A DNA stretch of 64,000 nt from positions 62,001-126,000 of the forward strand of contig NZ_JARXVH010000003.1 in the NCBI RefSeq assembly GCF_029892565.1, in the 5' to 3' direction. The position numbers and the translations under genes were made by a program. The notes below the pieces were generated by a model, which worked only from the letters and a program-made list of their open reading frames with translations, ran no database searches and was not told where the DNA came from. The first letter of the stretch is position 1, and each line of letters starts with the position of its first letter. This DNA comes from Streptomyces pseudovenezuelae. GTDB lineage: Bacteria; Actinomycetota; Actinomycetes; Streptomycetales; Streptomycetaceae. Shown one piece after another: positions 1 to 8,475 of this stretch.

Positions 1-1090
1 CCTCCTGCGCAGCGGCCTCCGTACCGGAACCGGCGGCGGCCTCGGGCGCGGCGGCGACCGGCCCGGCCGCCGCGGTGGCGGCACCGGCCTTCGCCTTCAC
101 CGGCTCGCGCTTCGCGGGGCGCCGCCCCTTCGTGGGACCGTCGCCCTTCGGGGAGTCGTCGTCCTCGGGGAACTCGTCGTCGTCCTCGTCGGCCACCGCG
201 TCGCCCTGGGGAGCGGCGTCGTCCTGGGAGCCGTCCTCGGCCTCCACGACCTCTGCGTCCGCCTCGGCCTCGGCAGCCTCTTCGAGCTCGTCTTCGGCCT
301 CGTCCTCGTCGTCCTCGGCCGTCGCCGCGTCGTCGTCCTTCGGAGAACCGTCGGCGTCCCCGTCGAACTTCTTCAGCGCCGCCTTCGCCCGCAGGAACAG
401 GTGCGAGCCCTCCGGCGAGAACACCGCTGTGGCCGCCGGCTTCTCGTCGTCATCGTCATCGGTGTCGCTGTCGTCGGTGTTCTCGGTGTTCTCGGTGTTC
501 TCGACACCCTCGGCGAGCTCCGCGTCCTCCAGCTCGTCCGCGTCCACCGAGGCAGCCACAGCCTCGGTCTCCGCCTCGGAGCCGGCGTTCTCCGCGGTCT
601 CGTCGTCCGCGTCCGCCAGTTCGGGCGCCGGATCCGCGGCCTCTATCTCCAGCAGGCGGCGGCCCTCCAGGGCGCTCGCGCGCTCGGTCTCGGCCGTCGC
701 GTACCGGCGCAGCAGAGCCGCGTGCTCGTTGCGCAGGCCCGCCAGTTCCGCGCGCTTGCCCCGGAGCCGCTGCTCCAGCTTGGTGCGCAGCTCGCGCGAC
801 TCGTCGAGGTCGGTCTCCAGCTCGGCGATCCGCTCCTCGTGCCGCCAGTCGTCGCTCGCCCGCGCGCGCGTGAGGTCCGCGACCTGTTTGCCCGCCTGGG
901 CGTCCCAGCGCCGCATGACGGCCGCGCCGACGACCGCCGTGGCCGCGGCGAACGCGGCTATGACGCGTAGCACGGACGATTGTGTGAACACCCACGGGCC
1001 GAAGGCGCAGACTAGCGAGACGCCCGCTATCGCCGACGGGGGCAGCAGCCTGTGCAAGGGCGGTGAATGGCGATGACGTCCACGTGGCAT
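1..1090 (-). CDS. Acidic coiled-coil membrane protein, partial at 3' end
   Basis: An open minus-strand frame runs from an ATG at 1088-1090 off the left edge, so only the N-terminal ~363 residues are visible. Two hydrophobic stretches near residues 20-35 and 42-58 (AIAGVSLVCAFGPWVF, then VIAAFAAATAVVGAAV) suggest membrane anchoring. They are followed by a heptad-rich region at about 65-140 that looks like a coiled coil. After that come long Glu/Asp/Ala-rich low-complexity stretches and a Lys/Arg/Ala-rich segment near the edge. I recognise no catalytic domain. The serine-rich reading on the other strand is its shadow. It lies upstream of, and points away from, the esterase gene's 3' end. Function unknown; a structural or envelope role is only a guess. 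Confidence 0.7.
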   Translation of the reverse strand, partial: MPRGRHRHSPPLHRLLPPSAIAGVSLVCAFGPWVFTQSSVLRVIAAFAAATAVVGAAVMRRWDAQAGKQVADLTRARASDDWRHEERIAELETDLDESRELRTKLEQRLRGKRAELAGLRNEHAALLRRYATAETERASALEGRRLLEIEAADPAPELADADDETAENAGSEAETEAVAASVDADELEDAELAEGVENTENTENTDDSDTDDDDDEKPAATAVFSPEGSHLFLRAKAALKKFDGDADGSPKDDDAATAEDDEDEAEDELEEAAEAEADAEVVEAEDGSQDDAAPQGDAVADEDDDEFPEDDDSPKGDGPTKGRRPAKREPVKAKAGAATAAAGPVAAAPEAAAGSGTEAAAQE

Positions 1091-1271
1091 GGCCAGAAAC
1101 TTACCGCGCGTAGGCGAACGTTGGTGCCCCGCCCCGTAAAAACACAGCCATACCGAAACGTTCACAGGGCATCAGGAATTACGGTCGCCCGAATTCGGCA
1201 AGATCGACAATGCCCGACGCCCTTGCCGAGCCGCCTCTCGAACCCCTCTCCAGCCCCTCTCCAGCCCCTTG

Positions 1272-2399
1272 TCAGCGGTCGCTCAGCCGCCCGCTGATCC
1301 ACTGGAGCGTCGCCGGAATCTCCCGTCGCCAGGTGTTGAAGTTGTGCCCGCCGCTTTCGAGGATGATCGACGAGATCCGGGTCAGCTTGGTCTTCCGTAC
1401 GCGCTCTATGAACTTCAGTGTGTCCCGGTAGTTGGATTCCCCGATCCGGCTGCTGGTGACAAGTAGTGAAGTGTCGGGCGCGGGCGCGTGCTTGAGGAAC
1501 CACCACAGGTCGGCGCGGTCACGCAGCCTCTTGTCTCCCTGGAAGAGATCGCCCGTGGTGGGGTCGATCGGCGCCTTGTAGTACGGCGACAGACCCGCCC
1601 CCGCCGCGTACGACCCGGGGTGGTGCATGGCGAGCTTGAGTGCGCAGTAGCCGCCCGTGGAGTCGCCGATGATTCCCCAGGAGCCCGGTTTCGCGCCCAC
1701 CCGGTAGTGCGCGAGCACGGCCTCGGGCAGGTCTTTCGCGAAGAACGTCTCGGTCTGCGGCCCGCCGGGGACATCCACGCACTCGGTGTCCCGGGGCGGT
1801 GCCACCGTCGGCCGCATCATCACCAGGATCATCGGCTGCATACGGCCGTCCTTCGCGAGTTTCTGGGCCGCGCGCGGGTAGTGCAGCTTGTCCACGAGCG
1901 CCTTCGCGGTACCCGGATATCCGGTGAGGACGACGGCCGCGGGAAAAGTACGCGCGCGATAGCGGGCCTGGAAGTACTCCGGCGGGAGATACACGTACGC
2001 CGGAGTGGCGATATGTGTCGTACGCCCGACGATGTCGACCTGCTGAATCTGACCCGCCACCTCCGGCCGCGAACCGCCCGCGCCACGCACGCGTGCCGTG
2101 TCGACCACTTCGAGGGGGCCGCCCGAGCCGCCGAGCGCCGTGTGGTCGACGACCACGCCCTGGCCCTTCTCACGGCCCATCAGGTCCGCCCAGCTGGCGT
2201 AGAACCCGAAGGCCTGGTTGGCGGCGAGGGCGACGCACACGAAGAGGGCCAGCTGGGTGGCGAGGAGCAGCCCGACGCGCCCGCTGACGGCCCGCCAGTT
2301 CCGCCGTGCCAGCCGCGGCCACAGCCACACCGTGCCACCGAACAGCAGTACGGCGAACAGGATCGCCCATACCAGCACCTGATTGCTCGTCAGTCCCAT
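1272..2399 (-). CDS. Membrane-anchored alpha/beta-hydrolase esterase
   Basis: A 375-residue protein with two N-terminal membrane helices (about residues 9-26 and 38-58) and an extracytoplasmic esterase-D/mycolyltransferase-like alpha/beta hydrolase domain. The nucleophile elbow is GDSTGG and the probable catalytic His is in ESGGHNFNTW near the C-terminus. The likely role is hydrolysis of an ester substrate at the cell surface; the substrate cannot be read from sequence. I use the ATG at 2397-2399, which directly precedes the first membrane helix; a GTG 39 bases upstream is an alternative. It is divergent from the DUF2156 gene, and the pair may share envelope-stress control. Confidence 0.8.
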   Translation of the reverse strand: MGLTSNQVLVWAILFAVLLFGGTVWLWPRLARRNWRAVSGRVGLLLATQLALFVCVALAANQAFGFYASWADLMGREKGQGVVVDHTALGGSGGPLEVVDTARVRGAGGSRPEVAGQIQQVDIVGRTTHIATPAYVYLPPEYFQARYRARTFPAAVVLTGYPGTAKALVDKLHYPRAAQKLAKDGRMQPMILVMMRPTVAPPRDTECVDVPGGPQTETFFAKDLPEAVLAHYRVGAKPGSWGIIGDSTGGYCALKLAMHHPGSYAAGAGLSPYYKAPIDPTTGDLFQGDKRLRDRADLWWFLKHAPAPDTSLLVTSSRIGESNYRDTLKFIERVRKTKLTRISSIILESGGHNFNTWRREIPATLQWISGRLSDR

Positions 2400-2500
2400 T
2401 GGACGCTTCCCGCCTGCGCTTTCTCCCTGGTCCCCCACTCATTCGCGAGGGCTTGTCCGGGACTTTCCCGGGCCTTTGAACCGGCTTTGAGGAGCAGAGT

Positions 2501-2525
2501 GAACCTCTCTCCCCGAGACACCGTC
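2501..2525 (+). promoter_or_regulatory. Predicted ECF (SigE-type) promoter
   Basis: GAACC at 2501-2505 is followed after exactly 16 bases by CGTC at 2522-2525, matching the Streptomyces SigE-type pattern (GAAC ... CGTC). It sits about 70 bases upstream of the DUF2156 gene. This is pattern matching only; a start site has not been mapped here. Confidence 0.45.
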
Positions 2526-2596
2526 CTAGAGGGCGCAATGTCGCCGGATGCCCGAATCGGGCCCGGATCCAAGCTCTCGCAGAACTACGGGATGCG

Positions 2597-4432
2597 ATGT
2601 CTGTCAGGACAGATGAGGAAATGTCGGGCGGGGTTCCGACCCGAACACGCGGCGCGCGGCGCGTACTGAACGGTCCGCGCCCCGAGGCCGTCCCCGTCCT
2701 GGTCGCCAGAGCCTGTGCTCTCGTAGGACTTCTGGACATCGCCGCGGGCGTCTTCCCACGCTTCAGGCACAGCCGTATGCACACCCTCGCCGAAGTGCTG
2801 CCGGGGGCGCTCGGACCGTTCGCGGCGGCGCTCTCGCTCAGCACCGGCGTGCTGTTGCTGCTGCTCGCGCACGGCCTCAGGCGCGGCAAGCGCCGGGCCT
2901 GGCGGGCCGCGGTGGCCCTGCTCCCGGCGGGCGCGGTGGCACAGTTCACCTACCGCCACTCCCTCATCGGCATGGTCATCTCGCTCGCGCTGCTCGCGCC
3001 GCTGCTGCGCCACCGCGACCAGTTCGCGGCCCTGCCAGACCCGCGCAGCCGCTGGCGCGCGCTGGCCAACTTCGTCCTCATGGGCGCCGGTTCCCTCGTC
3101 CTCGGACTGGTCATCGTCAGCGTCCACCCCAACCGCATGGTCGGCGACCCGAGCCTGGCCGATCGCCTTACGCACGTGCTGTACGGCCTGTTCGGCTTCG
3201 AGGGCCCGGTCGACTACGAGGGCAGCACCACCTGGACCGTCGCCTTCTCGCTGGGCGCGCTCGGCCTGCTCACCGCGGTGACCACCATCTACCTCGCCTT
3301 CCGGCCCGAACACCCGGCCGCCCGGCTGACCGAGGCGGACGAGGCACACCTGCGCGCGCTGCTGGACAAGCACGGCTGCCGGGACTCCCTGGGCCACTTC
3401 GCGCTCCGCCGCGACAAGGCCGTCGTCTTCTCGCCCAGCGGCAAGGCCGCGGTGACCTACCGCGTGGTGTCCGGCGTGATGCTCGCCAGCGGCGACCCCA
3501 TCGGCGACGTCGAGGCCTGGCCCGGCGCCATCGAGCGCTTCATGGACGAGGCCAGGGCGCACTCCTGGACCCCGGCCGTGATGGGCTGCTCGGAGACCGG
3601 CGGCGAGGTGTGGACCCGCGAGACCGGCCTGGACGCCCTCGAACTGGGCGACGAGGCGGTGGTGGACGTCGCGGATTTCTCCCTGGCCGGCCGCGCGATG
3701 CGCAACGTGCGCCAGATGGTCAAACGCATCGAGCGCGCCGGTTACGAGACCCGGGTACGACGTGTCCGTGACGTCGGCGAGGCCGAGCTGGAGCGGATCC
3801 GGCAGGCCGCCGAGGACTGGCGCGGCACCGACACCGAGCGCGGCTTCTCCATGGCGCTGGGCCGTGTCGGCGACCCCTCCGACGGCGACTGCCTGATCGC
3901 CACCGCCCACAAGACCGACGAACAGCCGGGCCCCTACGGCGACCTGAAGGCGATCCTGCACTTCGTCCCCTGGGGCACCGACGGCGCCTCCCTGGACCTG
4001 ATGCGCCGCGACCGCACGGCCGACCCCGGCATGAACGAACTCCTCATCGTCGCGTCCCTGCAGGCGGCACCGAAACTCGGCATCACGCGCGTGTCGCTCA
4101 ACTTCGCGATGTTCCGCGCGGCCCTCGCACGCGGCGAGAAGATCGGCGCCGGCCCGGTGCTGCGCGCCTGGCGCGGACTGCTGGTCTTCCTCTCGCGCTG
4201 GTTCCAGATCGAGTCCCTGTACAAGTTCAACGCGAAGTTCCGGCCCCGCTGGGAGCCGCGCTTCGTCGTCTACCGCACCTCCTCGGACCTGCCCCGGATC
4301 GGCTTCGCCGCCATGCAGGCGGAGGGCTTCGTCAACCTCGCGCTGCCGCTGCCGCGCTTCCTGCGCCGCCGCCGGACGCCCGCACGCGTGTGTGCCCACG
4401 CGGTGGCCGAAAGAGACGTCAGAGCGGCCTGA
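2597..4432 (+). CDS. MprF-like DUF2156 lysyltransferase-family membrane protein
   Basis: A 611-residue integral membrane protein. About six hydrophobic helices occupy the first ~230 residues (for example around 55-75, 115-130, 147-163 and 213-232). A soluble DUF2156 domain follows at roughly 250-570, the GNAT-fold catalytic domain of phosphatidylglycerol lysyltransferases. The family moves an aminoacyl group from tRNA to membrane lipid, lowering surface negative charge and sensitivity to cationic peptides. Relevant stretches include FSPSGKAAVTYRV and SLDLMRRDR. The start is the ATG at 2597. It has its own upstream ECF-like promoter and is divergent from the esterase. The exact amino acid or lipid used is unknown. 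Confidence 0.82.
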   Translation: MSVRTDEEMSGGVPTRTRGARRVLNGPRPEAVPVLVARACALVGLLDIAAGVFPRFRHSRMHTLAEVLPGALGPFAAALSLSTGVLLLLLAHGLRRGKRRAWRAAVALLPAGAVAQFTYRHSLIGMVISLALLAPLLRHRDQFAALPDPRSRWRALANFVLMGAGSLVLGLVIVSVHPNRMVGDPSLADRLTHVLYGLFGFEGPVDYEGSTTWTVAFSLGALGLLTAVTTIYLAFRPEHPAARLTEADEAHLRALLDKHGCRDSLGHFALRRDKAVVFSPSGKAAVTYRVVSGVMLASGDPIGDVEAWPGAIERFMDEARAHSWTPAVMGCSETGGEVWTRETGLDALELGDEAVVDVADFSLAGRAMRNVRQMVKRIERAGYETRVRRVRDVGEAELERIRQAAEDWRGTDTERGFSMALGRVGDPSDGDCLIATAHKTDEQPGPYGDLKAILHFVPWGTDGASLDLMRRDRTADPGMNELLIVASLQAAPKLGITRVSLNFAMFRAALARGEKIGAGPVLRAWRGLLVFLSRWFQIESLYKFNAKFRPRWEPRFVVYRTSSDLPRIGFAAMQAEGFVNLALPLPRFLRRRRTPARVCAHAVAERDVRAA

Positions 4433-4546
4433 GGACCCCACGTGACACCCCGGGACAGACCCGGGCGGAAGCCCCCCTCCGGCCCAGAGGGCTCCCGCTC
4501 GGGCCGCGGCGTCTTCCGTGCCCTGTCCTGGGCCTACGCTGAACGC

Positions 4547-5437
4547 ATGAGCAAGCAGAGCGGACGCGGGCGCGTCGCGGGCCTACCGGAATGGGACCGC
4601 TGCGCGGTCATGGGAGTCGTGAACGTGACCCCCGACTCCTTCTCCGACGGCGGCCGCTTCTTCGACACCACGGCCGCCGTCAAGCACGGCCTCGACCTCG
4701 TCTCGGAGGGCGCCGACCTGGTCGACGTGGGCGGCGAGTCCACCCGCCCGCACGCCGCCCGGGTCGACGAGGCCGAGGAACTCAAGCGCATCATCCCCGT
4801 CGTGCACGGCCTGGCCTCCGAGGGCGTCACCATCTCCGTCGACACCATGCGCGCCTCCGTCGCCGAGCAGGCCCTCGCCGCCGGCGCCGTCCTGGTCAAC
4901 GACGTCAGCGGCGGCCTCGCCGACCCCGCGATGATCCCCGTGGTCGCCGCCGCCGGCGCCCCCTTCGTCGTCATGCACTGGCGCGGCTTCCTGGCGGGCG
5001 AGAACGTCAAGGGCGTCTACGACGACGTCGTCACCGAGGTCGTCGACGAACTGCACGCACGCGTGGAGGCCGTTCTGGCCGGCGGTGTCGCCCCCGACCG
5101 CATCGTCGTCGACCCCGGTCTCGGCTTCTCCAAGGACGCCGAACACGACCTCGTGCTCCTGGCCCACCTCGACCGCCTGCTCGGTCTCGGCCACCCCGTA
5201 CTGGTCGCCGCCTCCCGCAAACGGTTCCTGGGACGCGTCCTGGCCGGGCCTGAGGGAGCGCCGCCACCCGCGCGCGAGCGCGACGCCGCCACGGCCGCCG
5301 TCTCCGCGATCGCGGCGCACTCCGGCGCATGGGCGGTGCGTGTGCACGAGGTGCGCGCGACGGCGGACGCGGTGCGGGTGGCACGCGCCGTGGAAGGGGC
5401 GCGCGCCGCGCGAAACGGCGTGGAAGGAGCCCTGTGA
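4547..5437 (+). CDS. folP: Dihydropteroate synthase
   Basis: FolP condenses p-aminobenzoate with dihydropterin pyrophosphate to give dihydropteroate, the sulfonamide-sensitive step of folate synthesis. Motifs in order are NVTPDSFSDGG (about 26-36), GGESTRP (62-68), an internal DVSGG, DPGLGF for pterin binding, and ASRKRF near the C-terminus. The length of 296 residues fits the family. I chose the ATG at 4547, which gives the usual short N-terminus before the first beta strand; an in-frame GTG at 4442 would add 35 residues of atypical sequence. It is first in the folate operon, and its stop overlaps the next gene's GTG. Confidence 0.95.
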   Translation: MSKQSGRGRVAGLPEWDRCAVMGVVNVTPDSFSDGGRFFDTTAAVKHGLDLVSEGADLVDVGGESTRPHAARVDEAEELKRIIPVVHGLASEGVTISVDTMRASVAEQALAAGAVLVNDVSGGLADPAMIPVVAAAGAPFVVMHWRGFLAGENVKGVYDDVVTEVVDELHARVEAVLAGGVAPDRIVVDPGLGFSKDAEHDLVLLAHLDRLLGLGHPVLVAASRKRFLGRVLAGPEGAPPPARERDAATAAVSAIAAHSGAWAVRVHEVRATADAVRVARAVEGARAARNGVEGAL

Positions 5438-5937
5438 GCGCCCCCCACACCGACGTGGAGCAGGTGGAAGCCGCCAACACCGCCTTCTACGAGGCCCTGG
5501 AGCGCGGCGACTTCGAGGCCCTGTCCGCGCTCTGGCTCACCCCGTCCGACCTGGGCGTCGACGAGAGTTACCACGACCCGGCCGACGTCGGCGTGGTCGC
5601 CTGCGTGCACCCCGGCTGGCCCGTGCTCACCGGCCGCGGCGAGGTCCTGCGGTCGTACGCGCTGATCATGGCGAACACCGACTACATCCAGTTCTTCCTC
5701 ACCGACGTGCACGTCTCCGTCACCGGCGACACCGCCCTGGTCACCTGCACCGAGAACATCCTCAGCGGCGGCCCCGCCCCCGAGGGCAGCGAGGAACTCG
5801 GCCCGCTCGTCGGCCAGCTCGTGGTCGCCACGAACGTGTTCCGGCGCACCAATGAGGGCTGGAAGATGTGGTCCCACCACGCCTCTCCGGTTCTGACCGA
5901 AAACGACGAGGAAGAGGAAGAGGAGACACCCTCCTGA
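5434..5937 (+). CDS. NTF2-like (SnoaL/DUF4440-type) protein
   Basis: A 167-residue soluble protein with the NTF2-like fold pattern: an N-terminal helix (NTAFYEALERGDFEALSALW), a GRGEVLRSY segment, then alternating strands (DVHVSVTGDTALVTCTENI) ending with WKMWSHHASP. The C-terminal tail is Glu-rich. The GTG start at 5434 overlaps the folP stop (GTGA) and has GAAGGAG upstream, so translation is coupled. This family is conserved inside actinobacterial folate operons, which suggests a supporting role, but no reaction is established and I see no cofactor motif. Confidence 0.85.
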   Translation: MSAPHTDVEQVEAANTAFYEALERGDFEALSALWLTPSDLGVDESYHDPADVGVVACVHPGWPVLTGRGEVLRSYALIMANTDYIQFFLTDVHVSVTGDTALVTCTENILSGGPAPEGSEELGPLVGQLVVATNVFRRTNEGWKMWSHHASPVLTENDEEEEEETPS

Positions 5938-5966
5938 GTGGGTAGGCGCCCCACAGGGACCAACAA

Positions 5967-6020
5967 GTGGTTGGAATCACGAACCCATGGGTAGGGGCGG
6001 CTACCAACCCGTGAGCCGCC
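5967..6020 (+). other. Structured intergenic element upstream of folB
   Basis: In the 248-base gap before folB two complementary pairs interleave. GGTTGG (5969-5974) can pair with CCAACC (6004-6009), and GGCGGCT (5996-6002) with AGCCGCC (6014-6020), giving a pseudoknot-like order. An alternative hairpin GGTAG/CTACC (5990-5994 with 6001-6005) competes. It resembles no riboswitch class I can name. Confidence 0.3.
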
Positions 6021-6185
6021 GGGTTCCCCAGGGGAAACGAGCGATGAAACCTCCTGGTCCCGGCACCGGCCCGCACCCCGGCGGACCGGCGCTGTCAGTG
6101 CCCGCGGGTAGATTCGTTCGAGGCCGGTGTGCCGCCCGCACACGGCACCGACCGGCCGTCACCGACGATTGCAGGAGTGATTCGC

Positions 6186-6545
6186 GTGGATCGTGTCGCG
6201 CTGCGCGGCCTCAAGGCCCGCGGGCACCACGGGGTGTTCCCCAAGGAGCGCGAGGAGGGCCAGACCTTCATCGTGGACCTCGTCCTCGGCCTGGACACCC
6301 GACCGGCCGCGGCCGACGACGACCTGGCGAAGACCGTGCACTACGGCATCGTGGCGGAGGAGGTCGTGGCCGACGTCCGGGGCGAGCCCGTCAACCTCGT
6401 CGAGACACTCGCCGAACGCATCGCCCAGACCTGTCTCAAGCACGACGGGGTCCAGGAGGTCGAAGTCTGCGTCCACAAGCCGGACGCGCCGATCACGGTC
6501 CCCTTCGACGATGTGACCGTCACCATCATCCGGAGCCGAGTATGA
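6186..6545 (+). CDS. folB: Dihydroneopterin aldolase
   Basis: FolB converts dihydroneopterin to 6-hydroxymethyl-dihydropterin and glycolaldehyde. The 119-residue length is typical. Family features are DRVALRGLKARGHHGVF at the N-terminus, the VHYGIVAEEV region with its conserved tyrosine, NLVETLAERIA, and the C-terminal VEVCVHKPDAPI strand carrying the catalytic lysine. I use the GTG at 6186, because GCAGGAG lies at proper distance and the protein then begins at the conserved first strand. Its TGA overlaps the folK ATG (ATGA), so the two are coupled. Confidence 0.95.
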   Translation: MDRVALRGLKARGHHGVFPKEREEGQTFIVDLVLGLDTRPAAADDDLAKTVHYGIVAEEVVADVRGEPVNLVETLAERIAQTCLKHDGVQEVEVCVHKPDAPITVPFDDVTVTIIRSRV

Positions 6546-7150
6546 CCGCGTTCACCCAAGGGCACAGCGACCCGACCGTTCAGCCGGTGCCCGCCTCCGT
6601 GGTCCAGCAGGTGGACGCCGCCGACATCACCCTCAGCAACCCCAAACGGGCCGTGATCTCCCTCGGCGCCAACCTCGGCAACCGCCTGGAGACCCTCCAG
6701 GGCGCCATCGACGCCCTGGAGGACACTCCTGGCGTCCGCATCAAGGTCGTCTCCCCCGTCTACGAGACGGAGCCCTGGGGCGTCGAGCCCGGCAGCCAGC
6801 CCTCGTACTTCAACGCGGTCGTCCTGCTGAAGACGACCCTGCCGCCGTCCTCGCTCCTGGAGCGCGCCCACGCCGTCGAGGAGGCCTTCCACCGCGTCCG
6901 GGACGAGCACTGGGGCGCCCGCACCCTCGACGTCGACATCGTCGCCTACGCCGATGTCGTGGACGACGACCCGCAGCTCACGCTCCCTCACCCGCGCGCC
7001 CACGAGCGGGCCTTCGTCCTGGCCCCCTGGCACGACGTCGACCCCGACGCCCGGCTGCCCGGCCGCGGCACGGTCGCCGGCCTGCTCGACGCCGTCACCC
7101 TCGACGGCGTAGCTGCCCGCAAGGACCTGGAACTTCACCTGCCCGAGTAG
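6542..7150 (+). CDS. folK: HPPK (2-amino-4-hydroxy-6-hydroxymethyldihydropteridine diphosphokinase)
   Basis: FolK pyrophosphorylates 6-hydroxymethyl-dihydropterin from ATP, supplying FolP. The 202 residues carry an extra ~35-residue N-terminal extension before AVISLGANLGNR, followed by the family core: SPVYETEPWG, FNAVVLLKTTL, then RTLDVDIVAYADV with the metal-binding aspartates, and LPHPRAHERAFVLAPW. The ATG at 6542 overlaps the folB stop. Gene order folP-NTF2-folB-folK puts three consecutive pterin steps in one transcript. Confidence 0.95.
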   Translation: MTAFTQGHSDPTVQPVPASVVQQVDAADITLSNPKRAVISLGANLGNRLETLQGAIDALEDTPGVRIKVVSPVYETEPWGVEPGSQPSYFNAVVLLKTTLPPSSLLERAHAVEEAFHRVRDEHWGARTLDVDIVAYADVVDDDPQLTLPHPRAHERAFVLAPWHDVDPDARLPGRGTVAGLLDAVTLDGVAARKDLELHLPE

Positions 7151-7208
7151 TCGTTAAGGTCAAGACGACCACAGTCCGGGATCGGTCCGGGGGAGCTGAA
7201 GGGACACA

Positions 7209-7694
7209 GTGAGAGAGCTGCGCATCAGGTTGCTGGTCGGCGTGTTCGTTGTCGCAGGCATCCTGTCCTGGGCGGGCGCCCGCCTCTGGAACTCGATCGG
7301 GACCCTGCCCAGCGTCCCCCTGGCCGCCCCCATCGTCCTGGCCCTGATCGCCGTCGTCCTGATGGCGACGGCGCTCTCGATCCGCGGCCGCCTCAAGGCC
7401 CAGCGCGAGCGCCGCCCCGAGGCCAAGGGCGTCGACCCCCTGATGGCGGCCCGCGCGGTCGTCTTCGGCCAGGCCAGCGCCCTCGTGGCCGCCCTGGTCT
7501 CCGGCATGTACGGCGGCACGGGCGCCTTCCTGCTGGAGCTCCTCGACACCCCCGCCCGCCGCGACCAGGCCTTCTACGCCGGCTTCTCGGTCCTCGCCGG
7601 CATCGCGGTCATAGCGGCAGCCATCTTCCTGGAACGCATCTGCAAGCTCCCGGAGGACGACGAACACAACAACGGGGCCACGTCGACGGCCTGA
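7209..7694 (+). CDS. DUF3180 membrane protein
   Basis: A 161-residue membrane protein with four hydrophobic helices (about 8-25, 36-56, 85-107 and 122-143) separated by short basic loops such as RGRLKAQRERR. It matches the DUF3180 family that sits after folK across actinobacteria. The GTG start at 7209 follows GAAGGGACACA. Function is unknown; its constant position suggests a link to folate or pterin handling, but no transport motif is visible. It converges on folE. Confidence 0.85.
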   Translation: MRELRIRLLVGVFVVAGILSWAGARLWNSIGTLPSVPLAAPIVLALIAVVLMATALSIRGRLKAQRERRPEAKGVDPLMAARAVVFGQASALVAALVSGMYGGTGAFLLELLDTPARRDQAFYAGFSVLAGIAVIAAAIFLERICKLPEDDEHNNGATSTA

Positions 7695-7730
7695 CGGACG
7701 GCCTGCCGTCCACCGCGTGCCTTCGTACGC

Positions 7731-8336
7731 CTACTTCGCCATGATCAGGCTCATGGCCTCGTTGCGGGTCGCGGGGTCACGCAGCTGCCCGCGCACCGCC
7801 GACGTTATGGTCTTGGCCCCGGGCTTGCGGACCCCCCGCATCGACATGCACATGTGCTCGCACTCGACGACGACGATCACCCCGCGCGGTTCCAGGATCT
7901 TCATCAGCGAGTCGGCGACCTGCGTGGTGAGTCGTTCCTGCACCTGCGGCCGGCGAGCGAAGACGTCCACCAGCCGGGCCAGCTTCGACAGACCCGTGAT
8001 CTTCCCGTCGACGGACGGGATGTACCCCACGTGGGCGACCCCGACGAACGGCACCAGATGGTGCTCGCAGCTGCTCAGCACCTCGATGTCCTTCACCAGG
8101 ACCATCTCGTCGTGCCCCAGGTCGAACGTCGTCGTCAGCACGTCCTCCGGCCGCTGCCACAGCCCCGCGAAGATCTCCCGGTAGGCCCGCGCCACCCGCC
8201 CCGGCGTCTCCTTGAGCCCCTCCCGGTCCGGGTCCTCGCCGACCGCGATCAGGAGTTCGCGGACGGCGTCTGCGGCGCGCTTCTCGTCGAACTCGCCGAT
8301 CGTGCCCTCGCCGTCCAGCGTCACGGGGTCGGTCAT
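7731..8336 (-). CDS. folE: GTP cyclohydrolase I
   Basis: FolE opens the GTP ring to make dihydroneopterin triphosphate, the entry to folate synthesis. The 201-residue protein shows the zinc ligands and active site: [42 protein letters not shown] and [13 protein letters not shown], with the third ligand Cys in the last motif. The ATG at 8334-8336 gives the normal length; a GTG 27 bases upstream is possible. It is transcribed towards the folP operon and lies downstream of ftsH, separated from it by a strong terminator. Confidence 0.95.
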   Translation of the reverse strand: MTDPVTLDGEGTIGEFDEKRAADAVRELLIAVGEDPDREGLKETPGRVARAYREIFAGLWQRPEDVLTTTFDLGHDEMVLVKDIEVLSSCEHHLVPFVGVAHVGYIPSVDGKITGLSKLARLVDVFARRPQVQERLTTQVADSLMKILEPRGVIVVVECEHMCMSMRGVRKPGAKTITSAVRGQLRDPATRNEAMSLIMAK

Positions 8337-8401
8337 CCTGTGCCTCGTTCCTGTGCGGGTCACGCGTGTGGGTTACGCGCCTCTGTACGGACATGCGAAA
8401 A

Positions 8402-8441
8402 ATGCCGTGCCCCCCAGGCTAGAACCTGGGGGGCACGGCAT
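8402..8441 (-). terminator. Perfect 17-bp hairpin terminator after ftsH
   Basis: Bases 8402-8418 and 8425-8441 are perfect inverted repeats with a 6-base loop (CTAGAA). The hairpin lies between the ftsH stop and the folE start. No long T-run follows, as is common in Streptomyces terminators. Confidence 0.8.
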
Positions 8442-8475
8442 CCATTCCGGGCCGGTGGGGCCGCCGGGAGCCTGG

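Noticed and set aside
75..1076. Long serine-rich plus-strand ORF
   Set aside because: It is the shadow of the acidic minus-strand coiled-coil gene: its serine runs are the reverse reading of Glu/Asp codons, and it lacks a ribosome-binding site.
2585..4441. 618-codon minus-strand ORF
   Set aside because: Antisense shadow of the MprF-like gene, which has helices and a recognisable DUF2156 domain.
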